Notes: generated by a model not told the origin, from the sequence alone. Shown: positions 7,255 to 15,563, counted from the stretch's first letter. The stretch: 64,000 nucleotides of DNA from Anaerolineales bacterium (GCA_020847435.1 JADLBX010000056.1:29854-93853), one strand, 5' to 3'. Made by a program: numbers and translations.

Positions 7255-7587
7255 ATGGCGCGAACACCGACGACCTTCGATCCCTTCAACGCTGTGGCTG
7301 AGCCGAAGCGCCGACAACTCATTCAGGCGATGGGCGCGGAGGAACTGTCGGTCAACGAGATCGTCGAACGGCTTGGCTGGAACCAGCCGTCGGTGAGTAA
7401 ACACCTTGGGGTGTTGAAGCAGGTTGAATTGGTGGAAGAGAGGCGGGTCGGGCGTCGACGTCTGTATCGAGTCAACGCGGAACGTCTCAAGCCCATCTTC
7501 GATTGGGTCACACCGTTCGAGCGGATGTGGAGCGAACGGTTTGAGCGTCTCGATAATGTTTTGGAAAAAATGAAAAAGGAGAAATGA
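7255..7587 (+). CDS. ArsR/SmtB-family HTH transcriptional regulator
   Basis: This 110-residue winged-helix repressor shows AVAEPKRRQLIQAMGAEELS followed by the recognition region ERLGWNQPSVSKHLGVLKQV (about residues 42-61) and the wing VGRRRLYRV. There is no CxC or other obvious metal-binding cluster. It belongs to the ArsR subgroup that is paired with an AHSA1/SRPBCC gene, and that gene follows after one base. It probably binds the ATATTCC-N6-GGAATAT palindrome overlapping its own promoter. The inducing ligand is unknown. Confidence 0.9.
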   Translation: MARTPTTFDPFNAVAEPKRRQLIQAMGAEELSVNEIVERLGWNQPSVSKHLGVLKQVELVEERRVGRRRLYRVNAERLKPIFDWVTPFERMWSERFERLDNVLEKMKKEK

Positions 7588-7588
7588 C

Positions 7589-8074
7589 ATGGCATCGAAA
7601 AATAAAACTGTTATCACTGTCGAGCCGAACAAGCAGGAACTTTTTATCACGCGTGAGTTCGATGCGCCGCGTGCGTTAGTGTACAAGGCGCACACGGACG
7701 CAAAGATTTTTACGCAGTGGTTGGGTCCACGCGGGTATGAAATGGTTTTGAAAGAGTTCGAGCCTGTCAGCGGCGGGAAGTATCACTATATTCACAAAGA
7801 TCAAGACGGGAATGAATATGGCTTTCGAGGCGCGTTCCATACCATGTCGGAAGAGTTGATGATCCAAACGTTTGAGTTTGAAGGGATGCCTGAGCCTGGT
7901 CATGTTGCGCTGGATACGATGCGCTTGGAGGAGTTGCCCAATAACCGAACGCGGGTGACGATTCATTCCGTCTATCAATCGGTTGCGGACCGTGATGGCA
8001 TGGTGCAATCTGGGATGGAGCGCGGCATCAATGACGGTTATGAGAGACTCGATGATCTCTTGAAGGAGATGTAG
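7589..8074 (+). CDS. SRPBCC (AHSA1-like) domain protein
   Basis: This 161-residue protein is a single START/Bet v1-like domain of the AHSA1 (activator of Hsp90 ATPase homologue 1) type. It shows ITREFDAPRALVYKAHTDA and FTQWLGPRGYEM near the N-terminus and the long C-terminal helix GMERGINDGYERLDDLLKEM. Such proteins form a hydrophobic ligand pocket, but in bacteria their substrates are mostly unknown. The gene follows the ArsR gene and precedes a DUF1801 gene at two-base spacing, a common bacterial trio. The fold is certain; its role beyond ArsR-linked stress is inference. Confidence 0.9.
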   Translation: MASKNKTVITVEPNKQELFITREFDAPRALVYKAHTDAKIFTQWLGPRGYEMVLKEFEPVSGGKYHYIHKDQDGNEYGFRGAFHTMSEELMIQTFEFEGMPEPGHVALDTMRLEELPNNRTRVTIHSVYQSVADRDGMVQSGMERGINDGYERLDDLLKEM

Positions 8075-8076
8075 TC

Positions 8077-8463
8077 ATGGCGAAAACGAATTTCCAATCC
8101 ATTGACGAATACATCGCCGCCTGCCCCGAGCAGTCGCAAGCGTACGTGCAGAAGATCCGAGAGACGATTCGCTCCGCCGCGCCCAAAGCGAAAGAGAAGA
8201 TCAGTTATCAACTTGCCTGCTTTGAGTTGAACGGAAAGAATCTGGTTCACTTTGGCGGGTGGAAGAGTCATGTTTCGATGTATCCGATTCCCTCTGGCAC
8301 GAAGGAATTCACCAAAGAGATTGCTCAATATGCCGACGGCAAAGGGACGATCAAATTTCCGCTGGATAAACCGCTTCCGTTGCGGTTGATTCGGCAGGTC
8401 GTCAAAAATCGAGCGGCTGATAATTTGATGATCGAAAAAACGAAGACGATGAAACGGAAATAG
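8077..8463 (+). CDS. DUF1801 domain protein (YdhG-like)
   Basis: The 128-residue protein carries the DUF1801 fold: FQSIDEYIAACPEQSQAYVQ, then IRETIRSAAPKAKEKISYQL, NLVHFGGWKSHVSMYPIPSG and KGTIKFPLDKPLPLRLI. Family members such as YdhG/FrataxinB have been linked to iron handling in Bacillus, but most are uncharacterised. It is third in the ArsR-SRPBCC-DUF1801 run and one base before the AraC-type gene. It is the first of three DUF1801-like genes in this window (others at 10863 and 19321). Confidence 0.88.
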   Translation: MAKTNFQSIDEYIAACPEQSQAYVQKIRETIRSAAPKAKEKISYQLACFELNGKNLVHFGGWKSHVSMYPIPSGTKEFTKEIAQYADGKGTIKFPLDKPLPLRLIRQVVKNRAADNLMIEKTKTMKRK

Positions 8464-8464
8464 C

Positions 8465-9142
8465 ATGAGCATAAGCCATGAACTGCGACCGTCCGACTCG
8501 CCTTATGTGGAAACGATCACGCACGGCTGGACTCTGAGCAACGGTTCGTCCATGCGCCCTGCGGAGAGCAATTGGCACATGGTGTTTGTGAAAGAGCATG
8601 GTCGCACACATTCATTGGTCGTCGGTCCGTTGACGTCGGTGGGAGTCGCTTCGTGGGGCGTGGGCGCTGAAATTTTGTGGGTCAAGTTCAAACTCGGCGT
8701 CTTCATGCCGCACCTGCCTGTGCGGGGCTTGTTGGATCTGGAACAAAACCTCCCCGAAGCGGCGGGTAAGTCGTTTTGGCTGAAGAGCGCCGCGACCGAA
8801 ATCCCTGATTTTGAAAATGCGGATACGTTTATCAGCAAACTGGCACGGGACGAGATTCTCGTCTTCGACCCCGTTGTGGATGCCTTGTTGAACGATCAAC
8901 TGCCGAGTGTGCCTGCCCGCACGATGCGTCATCATTTCTTGCGCGCGACGGGTATGACGCAAAGCCGCATCCGCCAGATGAAGCAGGCGCAACAGGCTAA
9001 GGCTTTGTTACAGCAGGGCGTTTCGATTTTGGACACTGTTCACGAAGTCGGTTACTTCGACCAGCCTCACCTGACTCGCGCGTTCAAACAGTTCATCGGG
9101 CACACGCCCGCGCAGATTCTTCGGTCGAGCCAGCCTGAGTAG
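8465..9142 (+). CDS. AraC-type helix-turn-helix regulator
   Basis: The 225-residue protein has an N-terminal domain of about 140 residues, followed by a C-terminal AraC-like HTH. Visible HTH features are MRHHFLRATGMTQSRIRQMK (first helix-turn-helix) and ILDTVHEVGYFDQPHLTRAF with GHTPAQIL at the end, the usual second HTH signature. The N-terminal region (EHGRTHSLVVGPLTSVGVAS) resembles DUF6597-type sensory domains of such regulators. It is the last gene of the ArsR-led run, one base after the DUF1801 gene. Its ligand and targets are not known. Confidence 0.88.
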   Translation: MSISHELRPSDSPYVETITHGWTLSNGSSMRPAESNWHMVFVKEHGRTHSLVVGPLTSVGVASWGVGAEILWVKFKLGVFMPHLPVRGLLDLEQNLPEAAGKSFWLKSAATEIPDFENADTFISKLARDEILVFDPVVDALLNDQLPSVPARTMRHHFLRATGMTQSRIRQMKQAQQAKALLQQGVSILDTVHEVGYFDQPHLTRAFKQFIGHTPAQILRSSQPE

Positions 9143-9249
9143 ATTTGCCGTTTTGTACAAGACAACGCTCCAGTAATTAGTTATTATGTGACCGTTGCCG
9201 CAAAACTAACTAAAAACAAATCTACAGGCAAACAACAAGGAGAAATAAA

Positions 9250-9690
9250 ATGAGCAAGATCACCCCGTTTTTATGGTTCGAATCGCAAGCGGAAGAGGCG
9301 ATGAATTACTACGTCTCCATCTTCAAGAATTCAAAAGTGTTGAGTTCAAATCCGCAGTCCGTGAACTTCATCCTGGATGGGCAGGAGTTCATCGGGCTGA
9401 ACGCGGGTCCGCAATTCAAATTCAATGAAGCGATTTCGTTTTTGGTCAATTGCGAAGATCAAAACGAAGTGGATTATTACTGGAACAAACTGATCGCTGA
9501 CGGCGGCGAAGAATCCATGTGCGGCTGGCTGAAGGACAAGTACGGTTTGTCGTGGCAGATCATCCCCAAGCAATTGGGCGAGCTGATGGGCGACCCCGAC
9601 CCCGAAAAAGCGCAGCGTGTTGTGCAGGCGATGTTGAAGATGCAGAAAATCATCGTGGCGGATTTGCAAAAGGCGTATAATCAGACTTAA
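9250..9690 (+). CDS. VOC-family PhnB-like protein
   Basis: This 146-residue glyoxalase-fold protein begins [20 protein letters not shown] and contains [20 protein letters not shown] and [19 protein letters not shown], the pattern of the PhnB / 3-demethylubiquinone-methyltransferase-like VOC group. Despite that common database name it is not a methyltransferase. Members bind metal or small ligands and are often poorly understood. AAGGAG lies before the ATG. It sits between the AraC-type gene and a DUF4287 gene, in the run of small stress genes. Confidence 0.88.
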   Translation: MSKITPFLWFESQAEEAMNYYVSIFKNSKVLSSNPQSVNFILDGQEFIGLNAGPQFKFNEAISFLVNCEDQNEVDYYWNKLIADGGEESMCGWLKDKYGLSWQIIPKQLGELMGDPDPEKAQRVVQAMLKMQKIIVADLQKAYNQT

Positions 9691-9707
9691 TTCGTACAGG
9701 AGCAACC

Positions 9708-10007
9708 ATGTCATTTCAAGCCTATTTAGATAACATCGAAGCCAAGACAGGTAAAGCGCCGAAGCATTTTGTCGCCGAGGCGAAGAAGAAGAAGTTGATC
9801 GAGTTCAAAGACTTGCTGGCATGGTTGAAGAAGGACTATGGACTCGGCGAAGGTCATGCCAGGGCTATCATCTACGTCATCCAGCACGGCGATAGGATCA
9901 CGCTCAAACACACCACAGGCGCTCATCGTGACGCATCTGCCAAATTGAAGTTGGGCGGCAAGAAGAAGCCTGTAAAGAAAGTTGTAAAGAAGAAAGCCAA
10001 AGCGTAA
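9708..10007 (+). CDS. DUF4287 domain protein with basic tail
   Basis: The 99-residue product begins [20 protein letters not shown] and continues [20 protein letters not shown], the DUF4287 helical core (residues 2-62). It ends in a lysine-rich tail ([19 protein letters not shown]) that probably contacts nucleic acid or another acidic partner. AGGAGCAACC precedes the ATG at a good distance. It is 17 bases after the VOC gene and probably co-transcribed with it. The molecular role is unknown. Confidence 0.82.
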   Translation: MSFQAYLDNIEAKTGKAPKHFVAEAKKKKLIEFKDLLAWLKKDYGLGEGHARAIIYVIQHGDRITLKHTTGAHRDASAKLKLGGKKKPVKKVVKKKAKA

Positions 10008-10048
10008 GTAAAGTAAAGCCCCTGAAAGTTTGCTTCAAAAGCGCTCCG

Positions 10049-10190
10049 TTGGTCGAGTAGGCGGCAGAAAAGATTCTTATTTTCAAGAAAACCTATTGTT
10101 TGCCGCCGTATCGAGACCAACAGTAAGCAGGATTTTCTGGAACTGTGGTCTCGATACGCCCCTCGAAAATCACTCGGGGCTACTCGACCA
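10049..10190. repeat. Two tandem TGGTCGAGTAG-type palindromes
   Basis: Element A (10049-10120) begins TTGGTCGAGTAGGCGGCA and ends TGCCGCCGTATCGAGACCAA, a near inverted repeat. Element B (10146-10190) is TGGTCTCGATACGCCCCTCG followed by its approximate complement ending CTACTCGACCA. A related copy is at 59680-59724. Confidence 0.75.
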
Positions 10191-10228
10191 CCACTTGCAA
10201 CAAAAATGTCTGGTGACGAGACAAAAAA

Positions 10229-10268
10229 TAGACCCTGAAAGTTCTAAACCTTTCAGGGTCTATTTTTA
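10229..10268. terminator. Bidirectional intrinsic terminator
   Basis: GACCCTGAAAG at 10231-10241 pairs with CTTTCAGGGTC at 10250-10260. A T-run follows on the plus strand, and an A-run precedes it, so the minus strand also reads a T-run. It closes the plus-strand VOC/DUF4287 unit and the convergent MarR gene. Confidence 0.85.
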
Positions 10269-10292
10269 CTTTTGATTTAATCCGACACGCCG

Positions 10293-10757
10293 CTATTCTT
10301 TTTTCAATTTCCCGCGCTCATCATCCCATAGATTTGAGAATCGTTCAAAGACATCGGCGATGATCTCCAATTCCTCCGCCGAATAGCTGGAGATCAATTC
10401 GTCTTGCGCTTTTCTGGCTGATTCGAACCATGACGCGGCTTTTTGTGAACTGTCGGCTATGGGAGCGATCAGAGTCCCGCGGCGGTCGTTGGGATTGGGG
10501 CGGCGCTCGATCAACCCCGCACGTTCGAGTCGGTCCAACATGGCGGTCGTCGCGCCCGAGGTGAGACCCGTGTGTCTTCCAATCTCAGAGGGGGTGGCAA
10601 TGCCTTTGAGAAATAATAGTCTCATACACTCCATGTCGGTGACGTTGAGTCCCGCCCATTCGCTGACGGCATTGCGGAACAGAGTCATGTTGGCGCCGTA
10701 ATTGGCGACCGCGGCTAAGGCTTTTTTCTTTAATTCTGCTTTGGTTGAATTGGTCAT
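10293..10757 (-). CDS. MarR-family transcriptional regulator
   Basis: The 154-residue winged-helix regulator shows TDMECMRLLFLKGIATPSEI, then GLTSGATTAMLDRLERAGLI (recognition helix) and the wing RRPNPNDRRGTLIAPIAD, the hallmark of MarR. The open frame extends 23 codons upstream, but I start at ATG 10757 because GGGTAG precedes it and family members begin near this point. It is divergent from the DUF1801 gene at 10863, which it may control. The 105-base gap contains TATCTTGATTTTGAAG, resembling half of a typical MarR operator. The ligand is unknown. Confidence 0.9.
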   Translation of the reverse strand: MTNSTKAELKKKALAAVANYGANMTLFRNAVSEWAGLNVTDMECMRLLFLKGIATPSEIGRHTGLTSGATTAMLDRLERAGLIERRPNPNDRRGTLIAPIADSSQKAASWFESARKAQDELISSYSAEELEIIADVFERFSNLWDDERGKLKKE

Positions 10758-10767
10758 ATGGCTACCC

Positions 10768-10796
10768 TTGACATTATCTTGATTTTGAAGTATCTT
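10768..10796 (+). promoter_or_regulatory. Putative promoter for the DUF1801 gene, next to the MarR start
   Basis: TTGACA (10768-10773) is separated by 17 bases from TATCTT (10791-10796). The spacer holds ATCTTGA and GAAG, a plausible MarR half-site pair. The following AAGGAGATTTTTT lies before the ATG at 10863. Confidence 0.45.
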
Positions 10797-10862
10797 AATT
10801 ATATAACAAAAATGGTTTAGGCGCAAGGTCTAAATCATCCCAAACCCATAAGGAGATTTTTT

Positions 10863-11312
10863 ATGAGTCCGAAGACTGCTACACAAAAGTCCAAAATGTG
10901 GACAGACGAAGAAAAAGCCGCGATGAGAGCACGCGCCAAAGAGTTGAAGGCGGAAGCGCGTATGAGCAAGGATCGGGCGGCAGGAGAAAGCGCTGTGGTT
11001 GCGGAGATCGCAAAGATGCCCGAACCCGATCGTTCCATGGCGAAACGAATCCATGAGATCGTCAAAACGAACGCGCCGATGCTCATGCCGAAAACCTGGT
11101 ATGGAATGCCTGCCTACGCCAACGCAGACGGCAAGGTGGTGTGCTTCTTCAAAGCCGCGTCCAAGTACAACATGAGGTATGCGTCATTTGGTTTTCAGGA
11201 AGCGGCAAAAATTGACGATGGGAATATGTGGGCAGACGATTTCGCCATCGTGAAGTTGACTCCAGCCGAGGAGAAAATCATCACCGCGCTGGTGAAGAAA
11301 GCGGTGAGTTGA
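10863..11312 (+). CDS. DUF1801-like protein with basic N-terminal helix
   Basis: This 149-residue protein has a charged N-terminal helix (residues 1-45, MWTDEEKAAMRARAKELKAE) before a DUF1801-type core with IHEIVKTNAPMLMPKTWYGM and PAYANADGKVVCFFKAASKY. It is divergent from the MarR gene, and an AAGGAGAT ribosome site precedes it. The family is mostly uncharacterised. The core resembles the protein at 8077 and the one at 19321, but the N-terminal extension is peculiar to this copy. Control by the neighbouring MarR protein is inference from the arrangement. Confidence 0.82.
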   Translation: MSPKTATQKSKMWTDEEKAAMRARAKELKAEARMSKDRAAGESAVVAEIAKMPEPDRSMAKRIHEIVKTNAPMLMPKTWYGMPAYANADGKVVCFFKAASKYNMRYASFGFQEAAKIDDGNMWADDFAIVKLTPAEEKIITALVKKAVS

Positions 11313-11346
11313 AATGCCGTAGGACAAGATTTATCTTATCCTACAT

Positions 11347-11369
11347 CGCAAAGTGAACTTTGCGGTACG
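11347..11369. repeat. 23-bp palindrome-bearing repeat, copy 1
   Basis: CGCAAAGTGAACTTTGCG followed by GTACG is a short palindrome. An exact inverted copy of all 23 bases occurs at 23208-23230. Confidence 0.75.
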
Positions 11370-11393
11370 CAATCTATCAGTTAGAATCACCGC

Positions 11394-11945
11394 ATGGCAG
11401 AGACTCAATACCTTGCATTGTTACGCGGCATCAACGTCGGCGGCAACAACATCATCAAAATGGCGGACCTGAAAACCTGTTTTGAAGAGTTGGGGCTTGC
11501 CGACGTTGCGACCTATATCCAAAGCGGAAACGTGATCTTCAAATCCGCTGAAAAGGATAAAACCAAACTGACGAAGCGAATCGAGGCGGGACTTTCGGAA
11601 CGATTCGGCTACGAGGCGCGGGTGGCGGTCTTTTCGCAGGGACAGCTGAAGCAAACAGTGGAAGCCGCTCCACGCGGGTTCGGCAAACAGCCCGATAAAT
11701 TTCGCTACGATGTCATCTTCCTGAAAGAACCGCTCATTCCCAAAGAGGCGATGAAAAGCGTCAGCGTCAAAGAAGGCGTTGATACGGCTCATGCGGGCAA
11801 GGACGTGCTTTATTTTTCCCGCCTGATCAGCAAAGCCTCATCGAGTCATTTGACAAAAATTATCGGAATGCCTGTGTATCAAAATATGACCATCCGCAAC
11901 TGGAACACGACCACGAAACTGCTGACGATGATGGAAAAGGGTTAA
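11394..11945 (+). CDS. DUF1697 domain protein
   Basis: The 183-residue product matches DUF1697 throughout: ETQYLALLRGINVGGNNIIK, then FEELGLADVATYIQSGNVIF and the terminal MTIRNWNTTTKLLTMM. The family is widespread and uncharacterised, with a ferredoxin-like fold in solved members. No clear ribosome site is visible just before the ATG. Two bases separate it from the AlkD-like gene, so the two are almost certainly one operon. Whether it works in DNA repair is only suggested by that link. Confidence 0.9.
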   Translation: MAETQYLALLRGINVGGNNIIKMADLKTCFEELGLADVATYIQSGNVIFKSAEKDKTKLTKRIEAGLSERFGYEARVAVFSQGQLKQTVEAAPRGFGKQPDKFRYDVIFLKEPLIPKEAMKSVSVKEGVDTAHAGKDVLYFSRLISKASSSHLTKIIGMPVYQNMTIRNWNTTTKLLTMMEKG

Positions 11946-11947
11946 CG

Positions 11948-12646
11948 ATGACCGCCAAACAATTCATCGAACGGCTGAAAGCGCTCAGTTCCAAGCAAGC
12001 GGCGAAGGGACATGCTCACCTTGCGGCGGATAAAACCGACGCCATCATCGGCGTGAAGATGGGGCAGGTCTTTGCGCTGGCAAAAGAATTCATGGGCATG
12101 GAACTCGATGAGGTGGAGAAACTGCTCGAAAGTCCGATCCATGAGGCGCGGGTGGGCGCGGTCAGCATCATGGATTTTCAGGCGCGGAGCAAGAAGACTT
12201 CGCCTGAGCGAAGAAAAGAGTTGTTCGACCTTTACATCAAGCGGCATGACCGAATCAACACGTGGGATTTGGTGGACCGCTCGGCAATTTGGGTCGTCGG
12301 CAGTTATCTCATCGATAAGCCGCGCAAGATTTTGTATAAGTTGGCGAAATCAAAAATGATGGCGGAGCGGCGGACAGCCATCGTCACGACGTTGTATTTT
12401 ATCGGCAAAGACGATCTCGACGATGCTTATCAACTTGCCGAAATCATGTTATTCGACAAGGAAGAGTTAATCCACAAAGCGAACGGCTGGGCGCTGCGTT
12501 TTGCGGGCGATAGAGATAAAAAGCGCCTGCTCAAATTTTTGGATCAATACGCGGCGACCATGCCGAGAGTCACGTTGCGGTATGCGCTTGAAAAGATGGA
12601 CAAGAAAACCAAAGAGCGCTACATGAAGTTGGGGAAGGCGAAGTAG
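11948..12646 (+). CDS. AlkD-like DNA alkylation repair protein
   Basis: This 232-residue, all-helical protein is built from HEAT-like repeats typical of the AlkD/AlkC-type DNA glycosylase superfamily (MTAKQFIERLKALSSKQAAK, KMGQVFALAKEFMGMELDEV, then DLVDRSAIWVVGSYLIDKPR). The last block fits the AlkD region WDLVD..A, with conserved W and D. Such enzymes remove bulky or cationic alkylpurines without flipping the base. It follows the DUF1697 gene by two bases. A LexA-like promoter lies downstream at 12722 but drives the next gene, so no direct SOS link is shown. Confidence 0.88.
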   Translation: MTAKQFIERLKALSSKQAAKGHAHLAADKTDAIIGVKMGQVFALAKEFMGMELDEVEKLLESPIHEARVGAVSIMDFQARSKKTSPERRKELFDLYIKRHDRINTWDLVDRSAIWVVGSYLIDKPRKILYKLAKSKMMAERRTAIVTTLYFIGKDDLDDAYQLAEIMLFDKEELIHKANGWALRFAGDRDKKRLLKFLDQYAATMPRVTLRYALEKMDKKTKERYMKLGKAK

Positions 12647-12721
12647 AAACCGTCTGCGTGGGAAAAAGCCGAAGAGGGGCGAGGCAGGTTGAAGTCGGGG
12701 TGAAGCGGTTCGATTTCCGTC

Positions 12722-12750
12722 TTGACGAAATAGAACACATATTCTAAAAT
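12722..12750 (+). promoter_or_regulatory. Sigma70-type promoter with LexA-like box (VOC gene)
   Basis: TTGACG at 12722-12727 and TAAAAT at 12745-12750 are 17 bases apart. The spacer and -10 contain TAGAACACATATTCTA, a palindrome with arms TAGAA/TTCTA. The design matches 7184-7212 base for base in layout. Confidence 0.6.
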
Positions 12751-12800
12751 AGTATTCCCCAATCGGATGAATTAAGTCCAATTTTCAAAAAGAGGCGAAA

Positions 12801-13199
12801 ATGAATCAAACAACAGACTGGGTCAAGGGAATTGCCAACACGACCTTGTTCGTCGAAGACCTGGCGGCGGCGAAACATTTCTATCAGCAGGCGTTCGGGC
12901 TGGAGGTGTTTTTCGAGGATGGCGATTCGGCTGTGTTCAAGTTTGGGTCTATGCTCGTCAATTTGTTGAAGGTGTCGGCGGCGGGCGAACTGATCGAACC
13001 TGCCAAAGTGGGGAGCCGTGACGCAGGCTCACGCTTTGTGTTTACGATTGAGGTTGATGATGTGGATGCGATGTGTGCTGAACTCTCGACGCGTGGCGTG
13101 AAATTGTTGAATGGTCCGATGAATCGTCCGTGGGGTGTGCGGACTGCCAGCTTTGTAGACCCTGGCGGTTATATTTGGGAGATTGCAAAAAATTTGTAA
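12801..13199 (+). CDS. VOC-family glyoxalase/dioxygenase-like protein
   Basis: The 132-residue glyoxalase-fold protein shows IANTTLFVEDLAAAKHFYQQ and AFGLEVFFEDGDSAVFKFGS in the first beta-alpha-beta-beta module and NRPWGVRTASFVDPGGYIWE in the second. The second motif supplies the usual metal-ligand glutamate (E near the C-terminus). Substrate cannot be told; members include lyases, dioxygenases and antibiotic-binding proteins. AGAGGCGAAA precedes the ATG. It stands alone behind the promoter at 12722. Confidence 0.88.
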   Translation: MNQTTDWVKGIANTTLFVEDLAAAKHFYQQAFGLEVFFEDGDSAVFKFGSMLVNLLKVSAAGELIEPAKVGSRDAGSRFVFTIEVDDVDAMCAELSTRGVKLLNGPMNRPWGVRTASFVDPGGYIWEIAKNL

Positions 13200-13227
13200 T
13201 CAAAGTGAAGATCAATTAACCGCCAAC

Positions 13228-13396
13228 TAAGAGAGCGTTTCTTAAGTCCAAAGCAACGCTCTTTTGTACACGGATACTTCGACAGGCTCAGCACAAGTTT
13301 CACGGAGCGCACGGATAAGAACAGATTTTTTACAGGTTTTTTTCCGTGAAAATCAGCGTAATCCGTGTTGTCCGTGTCCAAAAAAAGTTAAGAAAC
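13228..13396. mobile_element. MITE-like repeat, copy 1
   Basis: It starts with TAAGAGAGCGTTTCTTAAG and ends near TTAAGAAACTAAG; the outer right inverted repeat is degenerate here. Inside are ACACGGATAC, the word CTTCGACAGGCTCAGCACAA and the complementary TTTTTCCGTGAAAATCAG. Copies 2 and 3 are at 37328 and 53749. Confidence 0.8.
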
Positions 13397-13465
13397 TAAG
13401 AACGCCAAGTTTAAAGGATTTCTTTGCGAACTTTGCGGGCTTAGCGGTAAAAATCAAAGGAACCC

Positions 13466-14788
13466 ATGAAAACTTTTTATCAAATTTTAGCGAATACGGT
13501 TCTCGCCAACGTCACAAACATGACCGTTTGGTTTGCGATGATCTTTTTTATCTACCTTCAAACAAAATCGGTCACAGCCACATCCATCGTTTCGGGTATT
13601 TTTCTTGTGCTGACCGCCTCGCTGGGGATTTGGTTCGGAAGCATTGTGGACCATAACAAGAAAAAGAATGTGATGATTCTTTCGGGCATCATCTCGTTGG
13701 CGATTTACATCATCGGTTTTGGAATATACATTGCCCTCCCCGCCGAAACATGGAAAGACCCGACCAGCGTCATACTCTGGGTTTTCAACGTCCTTCTTTT
13801 AATCGGCGTCATTGCAGGCAACATCCGCTCGATTGCCGTGCCGACGTTGGTGACGATTCTCATTCCCGAAGATGACCGCGCCAAAGCGAATGGACTCGTC
13901 GGCACCGCGTTTGGAATCGCCTTCCTAATCTGTTCCGCCGTCAGCGGCGTCTTGGTCGGCTTGGGCGGCATGTTTTATGTGTTGATTCTCGGAATCGTGA
14001 TGATGACTCTTTCCATCCTTCACATGTGGTTCTTGCAAATCCCTGAAAAAGAAATTGTGCATCTCGATCAACAGCCCAAAGTGGATTTACGCGGCACCTA
14101 TGCAGTCGTGGCGGCTATCCCTGGGCTGATGGCGTTGATCCTGTTCACCACCATCAACAACTTTTTAGGCGGCGCGTTCATGGGTCTCATGGACGCGTAT
14201 GGTTTATCGCTCGTGTCTGTTGAAGTGTGGGGCGGATTGTTCGCAGTCATCAGTTGCGGTTTCATCGTCGGCGGGTTGTTCATTTCAAAATATGGCTTGG
14301 GCAAAAATCCGCTCTTTGCCATGTTCGCCGCCAACATCGTCATTTGGATCGTCTCGGCAGTCTTCACCATTCAACCGTCCATTATTTTGCTTTCGGTGGG
14401 CATGTTCATTTACATCAGTGTCGTGCCGTTCATCGAAGCCGCCGAGCAGACGATTCTACAGAAGGTCGTTCCGCAAGACAGGCAGGGACGCGTCTTCGGA
14501 TTCGCCCACAGTGTGGAGCAATCCGCTTCGCCTCTCACGACGTTTCTAATTGGTCCAATTGCGGAGACTTTTTTCATCCCTTTTATGACCACAGGCGCGG
14601 GCGTCGGCTTGATCGGCGACTGGTTCGGGACGGGTCCCGCCCGCGGCATTGCGCTGGTCTTCACAGTGACGGGTATCATCGGGTTGATCCTGACCCTGAT
14701 TGCGATGAATACAAAATATTACAAGTTGCTTTCTGAGAGATATATGAACGGAGAAAGCTTGCCGTTGCCTGAGGGTGAGTTGGCGTAA
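13466..14788 (+). CDS. Major facilitator superfamily transporter
   Basis: The 440-residue membrane protein has about 12 hydrophobic segments, with the central loop after segment 6 (QIPEKEIVHLDQQPKVDLRG, about residues 195-215). The loop FGSIVDHNKKKNVMI after segment 2 corresponds to the MFS motif-A region. It resembles MFS_3/DUF894-type exporters of macrolides and related compounds, but no motif shows the substrate. AAAGGAACCC precedes the start. It is not tightly linked to its neighbours. Confidence 0.88.
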   Translation: MKTFYQILANTVLANVTNMTVWFAMIFFIYLQTKSVTATSIVSGIFLVLTASLGIWFGSIVDHNKKKNVMILSGIISLAIYIIGFGIYIALPAETWKDPTSVILWVFNVLLLIGVIAGNIRSIAVPTLVTILIPEDDRAKANGLVGTAFGIAFLICSAVSGVLVGLGGMFYVLILGIVMMTLSILHMWFLQIPEKEIVHLDQQPKVDLRGTYAVVAAIPGLMALILFTTINNFLGGAFMGLMDAYGLSLVSVEVWGGLFAVISCGFIVGGLFISKYGLGKNPLFAMFAANIVIWIVSAVFTIQPSIILLSVGMFIYISVVPFIEAAEQTILQKVVPQDRQGRVFGFAHSVEQSASPLTTFLIGPIAETFFIPFMTTGAGVGLIGDWFGTGPARGIALVFTVTGIIGLILTLIAMNTKYYKLLSERYMNGESLPLPEGELA

Positions 14789-14796
14789 CGAACAAC

Positions 14797-14845
14797 ATGT
14801 CATTGCGAGCCACGCTCTTGTTCTTCGTGGCGAAGCAATCCCGAT
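14797..14845. repeat. REP-like element, left half only
   Basis: ATGTCATTGCGAGCCACGC leads to GCGAAGCAATCCCGAT, which matches the left half of the 6185 element. No right half follows. Confidence 0.65.
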
Positions 14846-14867
14846 CATAATGAGGAGGTGGTGTCGT

Positions 14868-15563
14868 ATGAAAGAGATGAATCGGCAGGAGCAAACCGCC
14901 ATCGAAGCCGCCGTCAGACGGTTCGTGGAAGCGCAGGAAAAGGGTGATGATTCTCCAGACGTATACATCACGGTTGGTGGGAAACGAGTCGCTGTTGACA
15001 TCACAACGCTCAAAGGGCGCGGCGTGGGACATGCCAAACCTCGCTTGAGATTCGATAAGATTGCAACTTGGTTCATTAAACATATGCAGACCGTCCTTGC
15101 CGAAAGTGTGCCAGACGGCGTTACAGTGGCGCTGACCATCACCGCTCCCATCCGCTTAGCGTCGAAAACCGCCGCTGAACTCGAAGATAAGATTCGAACT
15201 TTCCTCAGGCGAGGGTCAACGGGTCAGGATAAGAACGTGGCGATCAACGGTAATCGTATTCGGTTTCTATGCTTGCCAAACGAAGCTGTGCCAGCGGCAA
15301 AAGTGATCGGGTTCGTGCACAACCCCGAGTCAGACTCACGCCTGCTGTTCAACATGACTCAAGAAATGCTCGAGCTAATCAACGGCGAGGCTGGCAGGCG
15401 GACGATGCGTGTGGGCGATAGATGGCTTGTTGCAGTGTGCGCCAGAGACAGCTCATACTCAGAAGTCTATCGCTACATTTATTCGCAGTTGGTTGCGGAG
15501 TCCGTCTATAAGAAGACTGTCGTGGTGTTTGCTGATCGGCGTGTTGCAATGCTGGCAGGCTGA
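14868..15563 (+). CDS. Conserved-looking hypothetical protein, possible nuclease-like core
   Basis: I do not recognise this 231-residue protein. The start is ATG 14868, preceded by GAGGAGGTGG; the upstream extension of the frame is encoded by the REP half-element. It is soluble, has no signal peptide and is alpha/beta in pattern. SPDVYITVGGKRVAVDITTL (about residues 26-45) recalls the PD...(D/E)xK arrangement of restriction-like nucleases. The last lysine of the motif is replaced, so this is only a weak hint. It stands alone between the MFS gene and the zincin-like gene. Confidence 0.55.
   Translation: MKEMNRQEQTAIEAAVRRFVEAQEKGDDSPDVYITVGGKRVAVDITTLKGRGVGHAKPRLRFDKIATWFIKHMQTVLAESVPDGVTVALTITAPIRLASKTAAELEDKIRTFLRRGSTGQDKNVAINGNRIRFLCLPNEAVPAAKVIGFVHNPESDSRLLFNMTQEMLELINGEAGRRTMRVGDRWLVAVCARDSSYSEVYRYIYSQLVAESVYKKTVVVFADRRVAMLAG

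Noticed and set aside
13264..13656. Plus-strand frame of 130 codons through MITE copy 1
   Set aside because: It is repeat sequence running out of frame into the MFS gene, which has its own start at 13466.
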